Source: Thalassomonas viridans (lineage in GTDB: Bacteria; Pseudomonadota; Gammaproteobacteria; Enterobacterales; Alteromonadaceae). Taken from it: DNA of 64,000 nucleotides. The notes under the pieces were generated by a model. The model was not told the origin of the DNA and did no database searches. It worked only from the letters and a program-made list of their open reading frames with translations. A program made the translations under genes and the position numbers. Shown piece after piece: positions 36,801 to 46,600 of the stretch. Position 1 is the stretch's first letter; every line of letters begins with the position of its first letter. Where the stretch lies: positions 868,001-932,000 of the forward strand of contig NZ_CP059733.1 in assembly GCF_000948985.2 (NCBI RefSeq), read 5' to 3'.

Positions 36801-37777
36801 TCAGTACCACCGTCTGTGCCGCCATCGGTGCCGCCGCCGTTATCATCGGTACAGGCTTCGGCGCTGTAAAGCAGGTGGACCCATTCGCTGTGGTCGATAA
36901 AAGGGTTGCGGTTGCCCTGGTATTCGTAGATGCGGTCATTGCGGCTTTGCTCTGCGGCATCTACCGGGTCGGCGTTGTGCCACTCAAGCAGGCGGCATAA
37001 ACGGCCCAGGGCGGGTTCGCCGTTGGAGGTTAAACGGTCCACCACGGTCAGATCCGGGGTGTAAGTGTCTAAGCCTTCGTAGCGGATATCCATATAGAGC
37101 ACCATACGGGCGACGTCGCCTTTCACCTCATCGCGCGGCTCAAACGAGTTGCTGTCGATGCGGTTGTTGGGGGACTCGCTTAGAGTCTGTGTGCTGTTGT
37201 CAAAGTCGAGGTTGCCGCGGGAGGAGTTGACGGAAATGTCTGTGGGTCTTAAGTGGTGGATATCGGTATAGGCTTCGTTTTGAGAACTTGAAAAGCCATG
37301 ACTCTTGGCCCAGACATGCTCCCGGTTCCAGTTATCCGGATTGCTGCTTTGCGAGCCGCTGCCGTTGGATAATTTCGGCAGGGAAGTGCCTTTGTATAAT
37401 AGGATAACATTGTCGGGATTGGCGGGATCTTCATCGGTTTCGGTTAATGCCGTCCAAACCTCGGAGTAGGTCAGGGTTTTATGCCCGGCGCTGATGATGG
37501 TATTAATCGCCGATCTGATTTCTGCCGCTGAATGGTTGTTGTTTACGGCATTGACGGCACCGGCATAATAAACCGCGTCGTCAAAGGTGGCGGCATCGGC
37601 AATTTTCGCTAAATCGGGGCAGTTATAACAAACGCCTGCAAGCGAAGCACTGCTCTCGCTGGTGATGGCTGTGCTGCTAGCAACCTGGTTGCCGGTAACC
37701 GCATTAAGCACGAGCTCGCTTGCCTGGGTAACCGGTGCACAAAAAAATGCCAGCAGAGCTGGTATTTTTAATTTCAT
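33848..37777 (-). CDS. Large extracellular nuclease (endonuclease I + LTD + ExeM/NucH-type EEP domain) with C-terminal dockerin-like module
   Basis: 1309 residues. After a signal peptide (1-19) comes an endonuclease I domain (about 55-310; 'NREHVWAKSHGF' and 'DIHHLRPTD'). A (DGGT)n linker of about 30 residues follows, then two lamin-tail-like domains ('ITEVMQNPSG' and 'ITEVMQNPSA'), an OB-like segment, and an endonuclease/exonuclease/phosphatase domain (about 950-1245; 'LMGDLNAYAMEDP', 'ADHDPVVISF'). The end carries two calcium-loop repeats typical of dockerin ('DVNGDGTLDFTD', 'DLDADGQITFAD'). ExeM proteins often end in GlyGly-CTERM; here that is absent. It should degrade extracellular DNA for phosphate or biofilm turnover. 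Confidence 0.88.
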   Translation of the reverse strand: MKLKIPALLAFFCAPVTQASELVLNAVTGNQVASSTAITSESSASLAGVCYNCPDLAKIADAATFDDAVYYAGAVNAVNNNHSAAEIRSAINTIISAGHKTLTYSEVWTALTETDEDPANPDNVILLYKGTSLPKLSNGSGSQSSNPDNWNREHVWAKSHGFSSSQNEAYTDIHHLRPTDISVNSSRGNLDFDNSTQTLSESPNNRIDSNSFEPRDEVKGDVARMVLYMDIRYEGLDTYTPDLTVVDRLTSNGEPALGRLCRLLEWHNADPVDAAEQSRNDRIYEYQGNRNPFIDHSEWVHLLYSAEACTDDNGGGTDGGTDGGTDGGTDGGTDGGTDGGTDGGSGNISSNGQLTITEVMQNPSGLSDSDAEWFEILNTSTGDINLNGWTIKDEDNDSFTITTDVIIPMGTYAVLGKTTDTAVNGGINVVYGYGDGMYLSNSSDEILLVSPDGEVVDSIAYDNGNEWPDPNGASMTLSSATSDNSIGGNWTTESSNSYTDGNFGTPGTGDATFDLVITEVMQNPSAVSDSAGEWFEVLNKGAIAVNLNGWTLRDDDNDSHQITQDVILPAGAYSVFANNSDSSSNGGVDAIYQFSGMYLSNGADELVLEMPDGTIADNIAWDGGSQWPDPNGKSMTLTSASLDNNVGSNWFEENSKTFGDGNFGTPGTGPDVSDGTDASTIGMCADEASLISSIQGTDDITSTQGQKHVVEGVVTAVFANLNGFFIQEEASDEDGDPATSEGIFIANNANTITPTVGTVVRVFGEVAESYGKTQINAGEDLLECGTGSVSATTLSLPFASAQAPEALEGMLVTIDSPLTVSNNYDLGKYGEVTLSNGRLFNPTNIYRPGTGEAVALAASNDLNQVTLDDGQNGTNPETVIYPSGNLSATNTLRLGDQVTALTGVMDYSYGKYRIVPTQTPDFAAVNTRTSAPELTRGNLTVASINLLNLFNGDGQGGGFPTSRGADNLAEYERQVAKTVAAIIAMDADIIGLMEIENDGVDANSTLVDLVSRLNAVAGDNSYAFVNTGGPLGTDEIAVALLYKPGTVATAAAAKVNNDSIFNRPPLAQTFSLNENGEQITVIANHFKAKLCSGASDLDRDQGDGQSCYNNKRQLQAQALIDWIATDSELSTQQDVLIMGDLNAYAMEDPIVKFTDQGYTNLIKHFNGTYAYSYTYSGEAGYLDHALANDSLLAKTVDTTDWHINADEPLVLDYNTENKSDQQLADFYAEDAYRMADHDPVVISFNLEKAAQNGDVNGDGTLDFTDYMLIYGMLGASQGSGNFNDAADLDADGQITFADMRLWQQIYANP
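36748..36838. repeat. 12-bp tandem repeat encoding the (DGGT)n linker
   Basis: A run of 12-bp units (consensus near GCCGCCATCTGT on the plus strand) that encodes Asp-Gly-Gly-Thr repeats on the minus strand. In frame and multiple of three, so copy number can change linker length without frameshift. Confidence 0.85.
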
Positions 37778-38403
37778 GACTTTTCCTCAATGTAAGTTAT
37801 TGCCATTTAATGGCTTATTATTTTGGGCGTGCAAAATCATAAAATTGGACTATGACACCGTCGTGACAACGCCATGAAAATCCGTGTAATCCAAAGGTAA
37901 AAAATGCAGGCCGGGCGAATTGTGAATATTTCTTGAACAATTTTTACTATTGTTATTGAAATACGACATTCATGTTAAATTTAACATAATTTGACCACCC
38001 GGTCATATTTTTTAGATGAATACTTGTCAAGAGTGTCGAGCAATAAAAATCAGCCATTTTTCGCTTTGTGAGCTAATTTATCCGGGGCTGTCTGATTTTT
38101 TTACATTATTTATCCCGGTGATGATCCCCAGTGGTAGGAATGTTAATTGACTAAATGGTTATATTTTTAAATCTGTGAGCTTGTGACAAAAAAGGACAAG
38201 CTTGGTCTAATAATCAGAGAGATAACAACCAAGCCGGGAAGGCTAGTTTTACTGTTTTGAATGGGGTCTTGTAAACGGGGTTGAGCTTTGAGTAAGGAGC
38301 AGGTTGAAGGAGTTATCGTTTAAGCCAGCGGCATTTGCTGTTTATGGCTAAAGTGCCGCTGGTGTCAGGCTGTTTCCGGATAGAAACAGCAGGTATGTGA
38401 ACG
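37778..38403. other. Intergenic region upstream of the nuclease gene
   Basis: About 620 bp, very AT-rich at 37900-38200, which should carry the nuclease promoter. Two hairpins near the right end: CCAGCGGCA/TGCCGCTGG at 38325-38362 and CTGTTTC/GAAACAG at 38370-38389. Their role is unclear. No RNA gene recognised. Confidence 0.45.
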
Positions 38404-38652
38404 CTAACTGCTTCGCCAGGAGGTTTTTCTCGGAGGTTCGGCCAAACCTGACGGAGGTTCGCTGTTGTTGACCGGCACGGTTCCTCTGACGAACAGCTCA
38501 CCGTTTTGGTCTATCAGGTTAAGCTTGTGGAATTTAAGGGCGAAGGACATGGCCTGCAACAGGCTTTGTTTTTCTCCTTCGACAACGGCGTAGTCTTTAC
38601 TGCAAGATTTTATCTGGCGTACTGCTTGTGGGGTGTTAAGTTCCATATTCAT
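38404..38652 (-). CDS. Small hypothetical protein
   Basis: 82-residue frame with soluble, mixed composition ('DYAVVEGEKQSLLQAMSFAL') and no signal peptide or known motif. The ribosome-binding site is weak (GGAA about 2-6 bp ahead). A second frame overlaps its end. It could be a real small gene downstream of the HD-GYP operon or a chance ORF; I do not recognise a family. Confidence 0.3.
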   Translation of the reverse strand: MNMELNTPQAVRQIKSCSKDYAVVEGEKQSLLQAMSFALKFHKLNLIDQNGELFVRGTVPVNNSEPPSGLAEPPRKTSWRSS

Positions 38653-38884
38653 TTCCAGCTAAGTTCTTTAAAGGCATTACTAAGCCTAGGACAGCTTTTA
38701 GGGAAAACGCGGCGAAAATCTTAACGGCTCGGTAGGAAGAGAAAATAAATTTATAAGTGGATGATACTTATAATAATGACTATTTCAGACCCGGGAATAA
38801 ATCAGCAATGGCTTACAAGAAGATCTGCCGATTTCTCAGAGAGGATTTTTTATTGCCGGGGAGTTGCTTGCTTTCAGGGGGCTT

Positions 38885-40453
38885 TCAGGGCTTTCTTTGT
38901 TCAGGCGGGATATATCCCGGAATAGTGCTTAAGTCAAAATCGTCAATCTGCTCCGGCTTGAGGGCGCTTTTGGCAAAAGCCAGGTAGACCTGCTTATCGA
39001 TAAAGACATCAAAGATATCCGGGTCGATATGATGATCGAGTTTCATGCGTCCTAAAATGGTCAGGGACTCCGACAGGGTTTTCGCCGCTTTATAGGGCCT
39101 GTCCGCCGCGGTGAGGGCTTCAAAAATATCGGCGATGGCCATCATTCTTGCCGGTACCGACATCTGATCCCGGGTCAGGCCCTTGGGGTAGCCGCTGCCG
39201 TCCATCTTTTCATGGTGGCCGCAGGCATATTCCGGCACATTTTGCAGGTGTTTGGGGAACTTGGTGGATTCCAGCATGGCGACCGTGATGTCCATATGTT
39301 CGTTGATGATTTGCCGTTCCTCGGCGGTTAAGGTGCCGCGCTGGGTGATCAGGTTATATACCTCGTTATCGCTGAGCACCCCCTGGGGCTGCCCCGCTAT
39401 GGTGATCCGGTAATGCCGGCTGATTTGCTTGACCCGGTCGACTTTTTCCTGGTTGAAAAACTCGCTGCCGATATTGGCCTGGCGGATGAATTCCCGGTCG
39501 CTCTCCAGCCGGGTCAGTTTCTGCTGGCGGGCTAACGGCGACAGCCCGCGGGCATGCTCCAGATCGCGCCGGGCGACTTCAAACCTGGCGTCCACCAGGG
39601 CGATACGGTCAAAAATGGTTTCCAGCTTGGTGGCCTTGTCCATAACATGGGCCGGGGTGGCAACCTTGCCGCAGTCGTGCAGCCAGGCGGCAACCGAGAT
39701 CTCATGAAAGTCTTCCAGCGTCAGGGTGAAATCTTTTAACGGCCCCGAGTCCGTTTCGTGGCAGGCCTGTGCCAGCAGCAGGGTAATTTCCGGCACCCGG
39801 CGGCAGTGACCGCCGGTATAGGGGGACTTTTTATCTATGGCCTCGGCGATAAGTTTGGAGAAGGTGGTAAACAGGGTTTCCATATCGTCGATAAGCTGTT
39901 TATTGGTGAGCACTACCGCCGCCAGCGAGGCCAGCGCCCTGACCTGCAGCTGGTTCGTCTGGCTGAAGGGAACCACCTCGCCGGTTTCACTGGTGGCATT
40001 GAGCAGCTGCAAGACGCCGTTTAATTCCCCCAGGTGATCTTTCATCGGCAGGGTCAGCACCGACTGGGTGCGGTAGCCGGTCTGGCTGTCCATTTGCCGG
40101 GCGGCGCTGGTATCGTAATCTTTGTCCTGATAGGCATCGTGGATATTGATGATATCCCCGGTGGCGGCGGCCACGGCAACCATGGCCTTGGTATTGATTT
40201 TATCATTGATGTAAATCGGGATATCGGCGAACTTTATCTTGTTTTTTGTGGTGCCCCCCAGGTGCAGCTTCAGGGACTTATTGATAATGGTTTCGAACTT
40301 AAGGGCCTGGTCCCCGGTTACCGAGTAGATGGTGCCGCCGTCGGCACGGGTTAAAATAATGGCGTTGAGCAGGATTTTTTCCAGCAGCAGGCGGTGGTCT
40401 TTTTCCGTGGACAGGGCAATGCCGATTTCGGTAAATAGCTCTAGGCTGTTCAT
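38885..40453 (-). CDS. GAF-HD-GYP c-di-GMP phosphodiesterase
   Basis: 522 residues: GAF sensor (about 1-185) followed by an HD-GYP domain (about 195-505) with HD at 259-260 ('AAWLHDCGKVATP') and 'CGHHEKMDGSGYPKGL'. A roughly 100-residue helical insertion separates these halves, as in one HD-GYP subgroup. The full metal-ligand set and GYP motif suggest active hydrolysis of c-di-GMP. No membrane segment. It is the last gene of the minus-strand operon that includes the CHASE2 cyclase, 60 bp away, and would let one operon touch both cAMP and c-di-GMP pools. Confidence 0.9.
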   Translation of the reverse strand: MNSLELFTEIGIALSTEKDHRLLLEKILLNAIILTRADGGTIYSVTGDQALKFETIINKSLKLHLGGTTKNKIKFADIPIYINDKINTKAMVAVAAATGDIINIHDAYQDKDYDTSAARQMDSQTGYRTQSVLTLPMKDHLGELNGVLQLLNATSETGEVVPFSQTNQLQVRALASLAAVVLTNKQLIDDMETLFTTFSKLIAEAIDKKSPYTGGHCRRVPEITLLLAQACHETDSGPLKDFTLTLEDFHEISVAAWLHDCGKVATPAHVMDKATKLETIFDRIALVDARFEVARRDLEHARGLSPLARQQKLTRLESDREFIRQANIGSEFFNQEKVDRVKQISRHYRITIAGQPQGVLSDNEVYNLITQRGTLTAEERQIINEHMDITVAMLESTKFPKHLQNVPEYACGHHEKMDGSGYPKGLTRDQMSVPARMMAIADIFEALTAADRPYKAAKTLSESLTILGRMKLDHHIDPDIFDVFIDKQVYLAFAKSALKPEQIDDFDLSTIPGYIPPEQRKP

Positions 40454-40513
40454 GTTAAAATCCGTTTATCACATTTGTTATTACATATGTTGTTACTATT
40501 TGATTCATCTGGC

Positions 40514-42712
40514 TTATTTACTTGTATGAGTATAGGCGCCGTCCCAGTTTTCGCCCGGCGGGTGCTTAAGAAAGTGTTCGAGCCGCTGCCGGTAAATGTC
40601 ATGTAGTATCTTGTCGTCATAAACCCGGACGATTTCGTCCAGGGCGGTGAGGGCCTGTGCAAAGGCCTGCTCCCGGTACAGGGAAAAGACCCGGTTAAAG
40701 GCTTCCAGCTGGTTGACCGTGCCCGGATCGCTGTCCGGCGGGAAAGGGCGGTAAATGGTGATGGCGTGTTCTTTTCCCTTGACCCTGACCTTGTCGATGA
40801 TCTGGTAAAAGTAGCGGGGGGCCGCGGCCCTGGTAAACTCGCTTACCAGCAGGTTCAGGCCGTAGTACTTGGTCAGGCCTTCGAGGCGGGAGCCCAGGTT
40901 AACGGCATCCCCCAGAACTGTATAGGCGCGGCGGAAGCTGGAGCCCATATCGCCGACATTCATTTCGCCGCTGTTAATGCCGATGCCGATATTGATCTTT
41001 GGCCAGCCTTTGGCGGCGAACTCTGCCGACAAGGTTTCCGTGACCCTGAGCATGGCAAAGGCGGCATCCAGCGCATGCTGGCCGTGGTGCTTGTCATTCA
41101 GGGGGGCGCCCCAAAAGGCCATCACCATATCGCCGACATACTTGTCTATGGTGCCCTGGTGCTGGAAGATCTGCTCGGTGACCGGCGACAAATAGGCGTT
41201 AAGCAGCTTTTTCAGCTCATTGGCGCTGAGGTTTTCCGACAACCGGGTAAAGTCGCGGATATCGGCAAAAAGCACCGTCAGTTCTTTCCTTTCCCCCGCC
41301 ATGGCGTCGCTGCCGCTTTGTTCCAGCAAGCTGTCGATATGGGCCGGCGGTACATATTGGTCGAAAATGGCCTTTACCTGGCGCCGCTGGACATTTTCCC
41401 TATAAAAGCCCTGGGCGATGGCCAGCAGCGACAGGGCCGCAACCAGCAGGAGTACAGGCACCACAGGCAAATGAATGCCGGCATGATACCAGAGGCCGAT
41501 ATTGAACAAGGCGCACAGGATAAAGATCATGCCGGCGGATAAGGCCATCAGCGCCGGGGGAATCTCCAGCAGCAAGACAGTCAGCAGCATGGCGCAGATC
41601 AGCAGCTGCAGCATATTGGCCCCCAGCCACCAGTGGGGCTGGACCACCTGGTGTTGGGGCTGGGTCAGGGCGTCAAAGACATTGGCGTGAATTTCGATGC
41701 CGGGGTAAACCAGGGATACCGGGGTGCTGCGCAAATCCGCCATGCCTACGGAGGAGGTGCCGACAAAAACCACGGCGCCGTCAAAGCGCTGATCCTCAAT
41801 GCGTTGATGGATGACATCGCTGGCGGAGCTGTAGGGATAGCTTTTTACCGGGCCTTTATAGGGGATCAGCAGCTGTCCCCGGTTGTCTGTGGCCAGGACA
41901 TCATTGCCGAGTTGGATGCCCGACAGGAATAATTGCCCCGCCTCCCGGTGCCATACCGGCGCTATGGTGTCGGCAAAGCTGTATACCCGGAAGGTTTCCA
42001 GCGCCAGCGACGGATATAACTTGCCCCGGTATTCGCTCAGCAGGGCGGCCTTGCGGATAATGCCGTCGACATCCAGGATGGCATTGATAAAACCCTGGCC
42101 CTGCGCCACGGCATTTAAAGCGGCTATGCTGGCGTTAAAGCCGCTGAAGTGGTGCAGCTCGTGCTGCCCGGCCGTTGGCAGCTGCTGCACTTTGGGATCA
42201 ATAATTTGCCCCTGCGCCAGGGTTTTGTCATGCTGGAACAGGCAGGCGAGTACGACATCGTTTTCGGCGATTCGAGCGGCAAAGCGGCTGTCGTCATCCA
42301 CCCGGGGGCGGATTTGGTCCAGCCGTGACTGCAGCGCCTGATCATCGCCTGCCAGATAGGGGCGGATCAGGGTCACGGGGTTTTGCTGGGGTTCGGAAAA
42401 GATCATATCAAAGCTGATCACTATCGCGCCGTAGGCGGTAAGCCGTTCAACCAGGGCCGCCAGCTGTTTTCTCGGCCAGGGCCAGCGGCCGATTTCGTGC
42501 AGGCTTTTTTCGTCGATATCGACAATCTGGATATTGGCGGGGGAGTCGGGCCTGGGCGGGGTAAAGTGCACCAGCTTCAGGTCATAAGCTATCCCTTCGA
42601 GGCGTTTGAGCCAGGGAGACTGCCGCCATTGCAGCACCATCACCGCCAGGGTGACGGCCAGGGTAAGCAGCAGATCGCGGAAAAAGTGCTGCCGCCCTTT
42701 AACCTTAGTCAT
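40514..42712 (-). CDS. CHASE2-domain class III adenylate cyclase
   Basis: 732 residues: N-terminal transmembrane helix (about 10-28), an extracytoplasmic CHASE2 sensor (about 40-350; 'IDEKSLHEIGRWPWPRK'), three further transmembrane helices (about 360-435) and a class III cyclase domain (about 475-650). The metal aspartates are present at 484 ('FADIRDF') and about 528 ('KYVGDMVMAFWG'), and 'GDAVNLGSRLEG' carries the purine and transition-state residues. The start at 42712 overlaps the upstream hydrolase stop (ATGACTAA), so translation is coupled; the longer frame has no better site. It likely makes cAMP in response to an envelope signal. Confidence 0.88.
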   Translation of the reverse strand: MTKVKGRQHFFRDLLLTLAVTLAVMVLQWRQSPWLKRLEGIAYDLKLVHFTPPRPDSPANIQIVDIDEKSLHEIGRWPWPRKQLAALVERLTAYGAIVISFDMIFSEPQQNPVTLIRPYLAGDDQALQSRLDQIRPRVDDDSRFAARIAENDVVLACLFQHDKTLAQGQIIDPKVQQLPTAGQHELHHFSGFNASIAALNAVAQGQGFINAILDVDGIIRKAALLSEYRGKLYPSLALETFRVYSFADTIAPVWHREAGQLFLSGIQLGNDVLATDNRGQLLIPYKGPVKSYPYSSASDVIHQRIEDQRFDGAVVFVGTSSVGMADLRSTPVSLVYPGIEIHANVFDALTQPQHQVVQPHWWLGANMLQLLICAMLLTVLLLEIPPALMALSAGMIFILCALFNIGLWYHAGIHLPVVPVLLLVAALSLLAIAQGFYRENVQRRQVKAIFDQYVPPAHIDSLLEQSGSDAMAGERKELTVLFADIRDFTRLSENLSANELKKLLNAYLSPVTEQIFQHQGTIDKYVGDMVMAFWGAPLNDKHHGQHALDAAFAMLRVTETLSAEFAAKGWPKINIGIGINSGEMNVGDMGSSFRRAYTVLGDAVNLGSRLEGLTKYYGLNLLVSEFTRAAAPRYFYQIIDKVRVKGKEHAITIYRPFPPDSDPGTVNQLEAFNRVFSLYREQAFAQALTALDEIVRVYDDKILHDIYRQRLEHFLKHPPGENWDGAYTHTSK

Positions 42713-43550
42713 CCAGGCTAAAACTGCTTTGTTCCCGGGCGGCAAACACTTCCAGCGGCAAATCCTGCCGCTCAATCTCTTTCCTGACCCAGGACAGCAT
42801 CTGGTCTACGGCGTCGTCGCTCCTGTTGTGGTCATGGCTGAACAGGCACAGCTGTTTGACCCTGGCGCTTATGGCGAGCTCGAATGCGGACTTATAATTG
42901 CTGTGTCCCCAACCGGCTTTTGCCGGGAAGTCTTCGGGAAAGTACTGGGCGTCGTGGATCAGCAGATCCAGCTCCCGGGTAAACTTCTGCCACTGGGATA
43001 AACTGGTATTGGCGTCTTCGGTGGGGAAGAGCTCATTATCTGTAATATAAGCCAGGCGCTTTTTCTGGTTGTCGATCAGGTAAGCGCTGCCGCCGCCGGG
43101 ATGGTTGAGCACCCTGCGGGTGATGGTTAGCCGGCCTATTGAAATCGGGGTTTGCGGGCTTGGCGAGGCCATCATGCTGATATTTGCCGCCAGCCGGCCG
43201 GACGGCACAGGGAACAGGCTGCCGGCCATTTGTCCGAGAATGGCCCGGGACTGCACCGGCCGGGTTAAGCCCGGTAAAATATGGATTTGGCGGTCTTGCT
43301 GATAGGCGGGTTTAAAAAAGGGAAAACCCTGGATATGGTCCCAGTGGTTATGGCTCAGCAACAGGTAGATAGGTTTGTCGTCTTTTACCAGCTGCTCTCC
43401 CAGGGGGATGATGCCTGTGCCTGCGTCTAATACCAGATGAAAGTCTTCCCCCGTGTCCAGGTGGATACAGGGGGTATTGCCGCCGTATTTTATCGTGTGC
43501 TTGCCCGGGGCGGGTACTGACCCCCTGACGCCGTAAAAGGTGATTTGCAT
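42705..43550 (-). CDS. Metallo-beta-lactamase-fold hydrolase (phosphodiesterase-like)
   Basis: 281 residues with the metal-binding 'LLSHNHWDHIQGFPFF' (HxHxDH) and further ligands in 'LAYITDNEL', 'LIHDAQYFPED' and 'CLFSHDH'. The 'YGVRGSVPAPGKHTIKYGGN' start is typical of cyclic-nucleotide-phosphodiesterase/PhnP-related MBL proteins. GGGAAAG precedes the ATG. The gene overlaps the start of the CHASE2 cyclase gene, so it may hydrolyse the cyclic nucleotide that enzyme makes. That pairing is inference; other phosphodiester substrates are possible. Confidence 0.82.
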   Translation of the reverse strand: MQITFYGVRGSVPAPGKHTIKYGGNTPCIHLDTGEDFHLVLDAGTGIIPLGEQLVKDDKPIYLLLSHNHWDHIQGFPFFKPAYQQDRQIHILPGLTRPVQSRAILGQMAGSLFPVPSGRLAANISMMASPSPQTPISIGRLTITRRVLNHPGGGSAYLIDNQKKRLAYITDNELFPTEDANTSLSQWQKFTRELDLLIHDAQYFPEDFPAKAGWGHSNYKSAFELAISARVKQLCLFSHDHNRSDDAVDQMLSWVRKEIERQDLPLEVFAAREQSSFSLDD

Positions 43551-43636
43551 ATCAGTTCTTTCCCTGTTTTTTCATTGCCTTGTTTATTACCTTGTTCAGG
43601 CCGGTAAAAGCCGGGCAGCGACAAGCGTTTGCCATA

Positions 43637-46600
43637 TTAAAAATTGTCCTGTCCGCGGATAAAGCTGCCGTTGTTGCCGACCGCATAAATTTCATTGCTA
43701 TTAAAGATGACATCGTTAAGGTTCTCTCCCGAGCCGGCGAAGGCGGAAAGCCAGGTGGCGCCGTCTGTGCTGGTATAGGTGGCGCCGGCATCCCCCAGGC
43801 TAATATAGTTGCCGTTGTCGTAGGCTATGGTGTTGAGGTTATCGCTAAAGCCGGTGCTGAGCTGGCCAAAGCCGCTGCCGGTACTGCCGCTGACTATCAC
43901 CCCGTTGTCGCCGACGATTATGGCTTTGCTGCCGTCGTAGTCGAGATCGTTTAACTGGCCAAAGCCGGCATTGCTATGGCTGTCGGTCCAGGTGGTTGCC
44001 CCTGGGGTTGCGGTGTTGTTGCGGTGGATGATGATGCCGTTTTGCCCGACGGCAATAAAATTGCTGTCGTCGTGGCTGATGCCGTAGAGGTGCTCCGCCG
44101 GGGCCATGCCTCCGCTCAGGGTTTCCACCGCCCAGCCGATGCCGTCGCTGCTGGTCATCAGCAGGCCGTTGTCGCCGACGATCACATAGAGGGAGAAGGG
44201 GTTACTGCTGGTGTCCAGGCCGTCGTACCAGAAAACGTCCCGTAAATTCTCCCCTGTGGGCACGCTTAAGGTAGACCAGACGTTGCCTGTGCTGCTGGTC
44301 ATCACCAGGCCGTTGTCGCCGACGGCAATAAAGCCGCCGTTGAAGTATTCCACCTGGTTGATAATGCCGGGTAAGGTGGTGGTGCTGGCGCTCCAGGTGA
44401 TGGCGTCCGGGCTTGTCCAGAATACGCTGTCGCTGCCGCCGCGGATCACTGTGCCGTTGCCGTGGGCGATACCGTTAAAGTTGCTGTGATCCCCCGTGTC
44501 CACCTGGGTAAAAGTGCTGGCATCGCTGGAGGCCAGCAGCTGGCTGTTATTGCCGGCAACGATAAATTTTCCCCCGTCCCAGATGACATCGTTAAGGGCA
44601 TCGCTGCCGGGGGGGGATAGCAGCGACCAGCTGGCGCCGTCGCTGCTGGTGACCACAGTGCCGTTATCTCCCACCGCCATATACAGGCTGTTGCCGTATT
44701 CGACGGCATATAAATGGGCGGAAGTGGTGCTGGTGACCGGCACCCAGGAAATGCCGTCGCTGCTGTTAAGCACAGTGCCGTTGGCGCCCACCGCCACCAG
44801 TAGGTCGGTGCCGTTGCTGGTGATATCGTATAAATGGTCGCTGGTGGTGCTGCTTCTTTGGGTCCAGTTTAAACCGTCGGTGCTGGTTTCTATGGTGCCG
44901 TTTTCGCCGACTATAACCAGGGAGCCGAGGGCGTTGCTGAGTCCGTGGAAAATCACCGCAGAGTTCGGCACCGAGGAGCTCCAGTTGATGCCGTCGAGGG
45001 AGAACATGACTTTTTGCAGCCCGGCGGCGACAAATTCGCTGCCGGTAAAAATAATATCCTGCATGGCGACATCGACGCTGATCTCCCGCTCCACCCAGAC
45101 GCCGTCACCCGGGGGGCTGACGCTGCCTTCCTGCTGGATAAAAATTGAACCGGCTTTGCCGACGGCTATCCGGGTGGTGACCTGCGGGCTTAACAGGGTG
45201 TTGCCGGCGGTGGCGGCGGTGAGGTTGGTGAACTGTTCATGATAGGCATGCTCCCAGTTGGTGGCATCCGTGCTGGTGAAGGTATTGTGATCCGCCAGCA
45301 GGTAATAATGCATGCCGTCAAAACTCAGGTGGTTAAAGTCAAGCGGCGGCAGGTTGGGCAGGGCATGATCCCCCCACCAACCGACTTCTTCCACCGACAG
45401 GGTGACCAGGGCGCGGCTCTGCACCCCGGCGCTGTCCTTGATAAAATATAAGAAGCTGTCGGTGCCGGCAAAGTTGCTGTCCGGGGTGTAAGTGAAGGAC
45501 GAGTCGCTGCTGACGGTCAGCAAACCTTTTTCCGCACCTGCCAGTAATCCCTGGTAGGTTAAGGCATCGCCGTCGGCATCGCTGTCATTGCTCAGCAGCA
45601 GGGGCCAGGCGGCGCCGTCTGCGCTGAGGCTGGTGTTGGGGCGCAGGTGATAATCGTCGGGATTGGCCACAGGCTGGTTGTTGGCAAAAACCGTGATCAC
45701 TACGCTGGCGCTGTCAAAATTGCCGTTGCCGTCGGAAATCTGGTATTCAAAGCCGTCGCTGCCGGTAAAACCCGCATTCGGGGTATAGGTAAAGCTGCCG
45801 TTGCTGCCCAGGACCAGGGTGCCGTTTGTGGTATTGGACAGGGGGGTGGTATTGACGGTCAGGTTATCGCTTTCGGGATCCGTGTCGTTGCTTAACAGTC
45901 CCGCCACCGCAGCGTTATCCGCCACCAGGATGGCGTCCTGGGGCAGGCTGTAGCTGTCATTGACGGCCGTGGGGGCCAGGTTGACGCCGGTGATATTGAC
46001 GGTTACTTCGGCGGAAGCCAAACCGCCGTTGCCGTCCTGGACTTCATAGGTGAAAGTATCCTGGGACTGGTCGCTAGCCGGTGTATAGCTGAGGGTATTG
46101 TCTGCCTGGATAGATACAGCACCTGTGCCGGCAGTGATGCCGCTGATACTCAAATCATCGTTTTCTATGTCGCTGTCGTTGCTTAATACGTCTAAAGTCG
46201 CGCTTGTCCCGGTAGCCAGGGTAAACTCGTCGTCCACGGCCAGGGGATCATCGTTAACCGGGTTTATGGCCAGGGTCACTATGGCGCTTACGATATGGTC
46301 ATGGCCGTCATCGATCAAATAGCTGAAACTGTCGATGCCGTTAAAGTTTTCCGCCGGTTTATAGTCGATCATATCTCCCGCCAGCGTGAGTTCGCCACCG
46401 TTATCGGAAAGCGGGCCCGCAAGCGTGACAGTTAACGGGTCACCGTCTTCGTCACTGTCGTTGGCCAGGACATCGATGGTAATTTCCTGGTCCTCGTCCA
46501 GGCTGACATCATCATCCAGGGCGACAGGGGGAGAATTTATCTGGATTATGGTGAGCTGCACGCCGGCCCGTGCTGTGCCGCCGCGGCCGTCTTCAACGGC

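Noticed and set aside
36748..36838. Short regular repeats that could suggest a CRISPR array
   Set aside because: Units are 12 bp, contiguous without spacers, and encode an in-frame DGGT linker in the nuclease.
38313..38501. 62-codon minus-strand ORF
   Set aside because: Overlaps two hairpins and another small ORF, without an RBS or recognisable features.
43552..43791. 79-codon minus-strand ORF between the MBL gene and the giant lipoprotein
   Set aside because: Mostly an out-of-frame shadow of the lipoprotein's 3' end; Pro/Ala-rich start and no motif.
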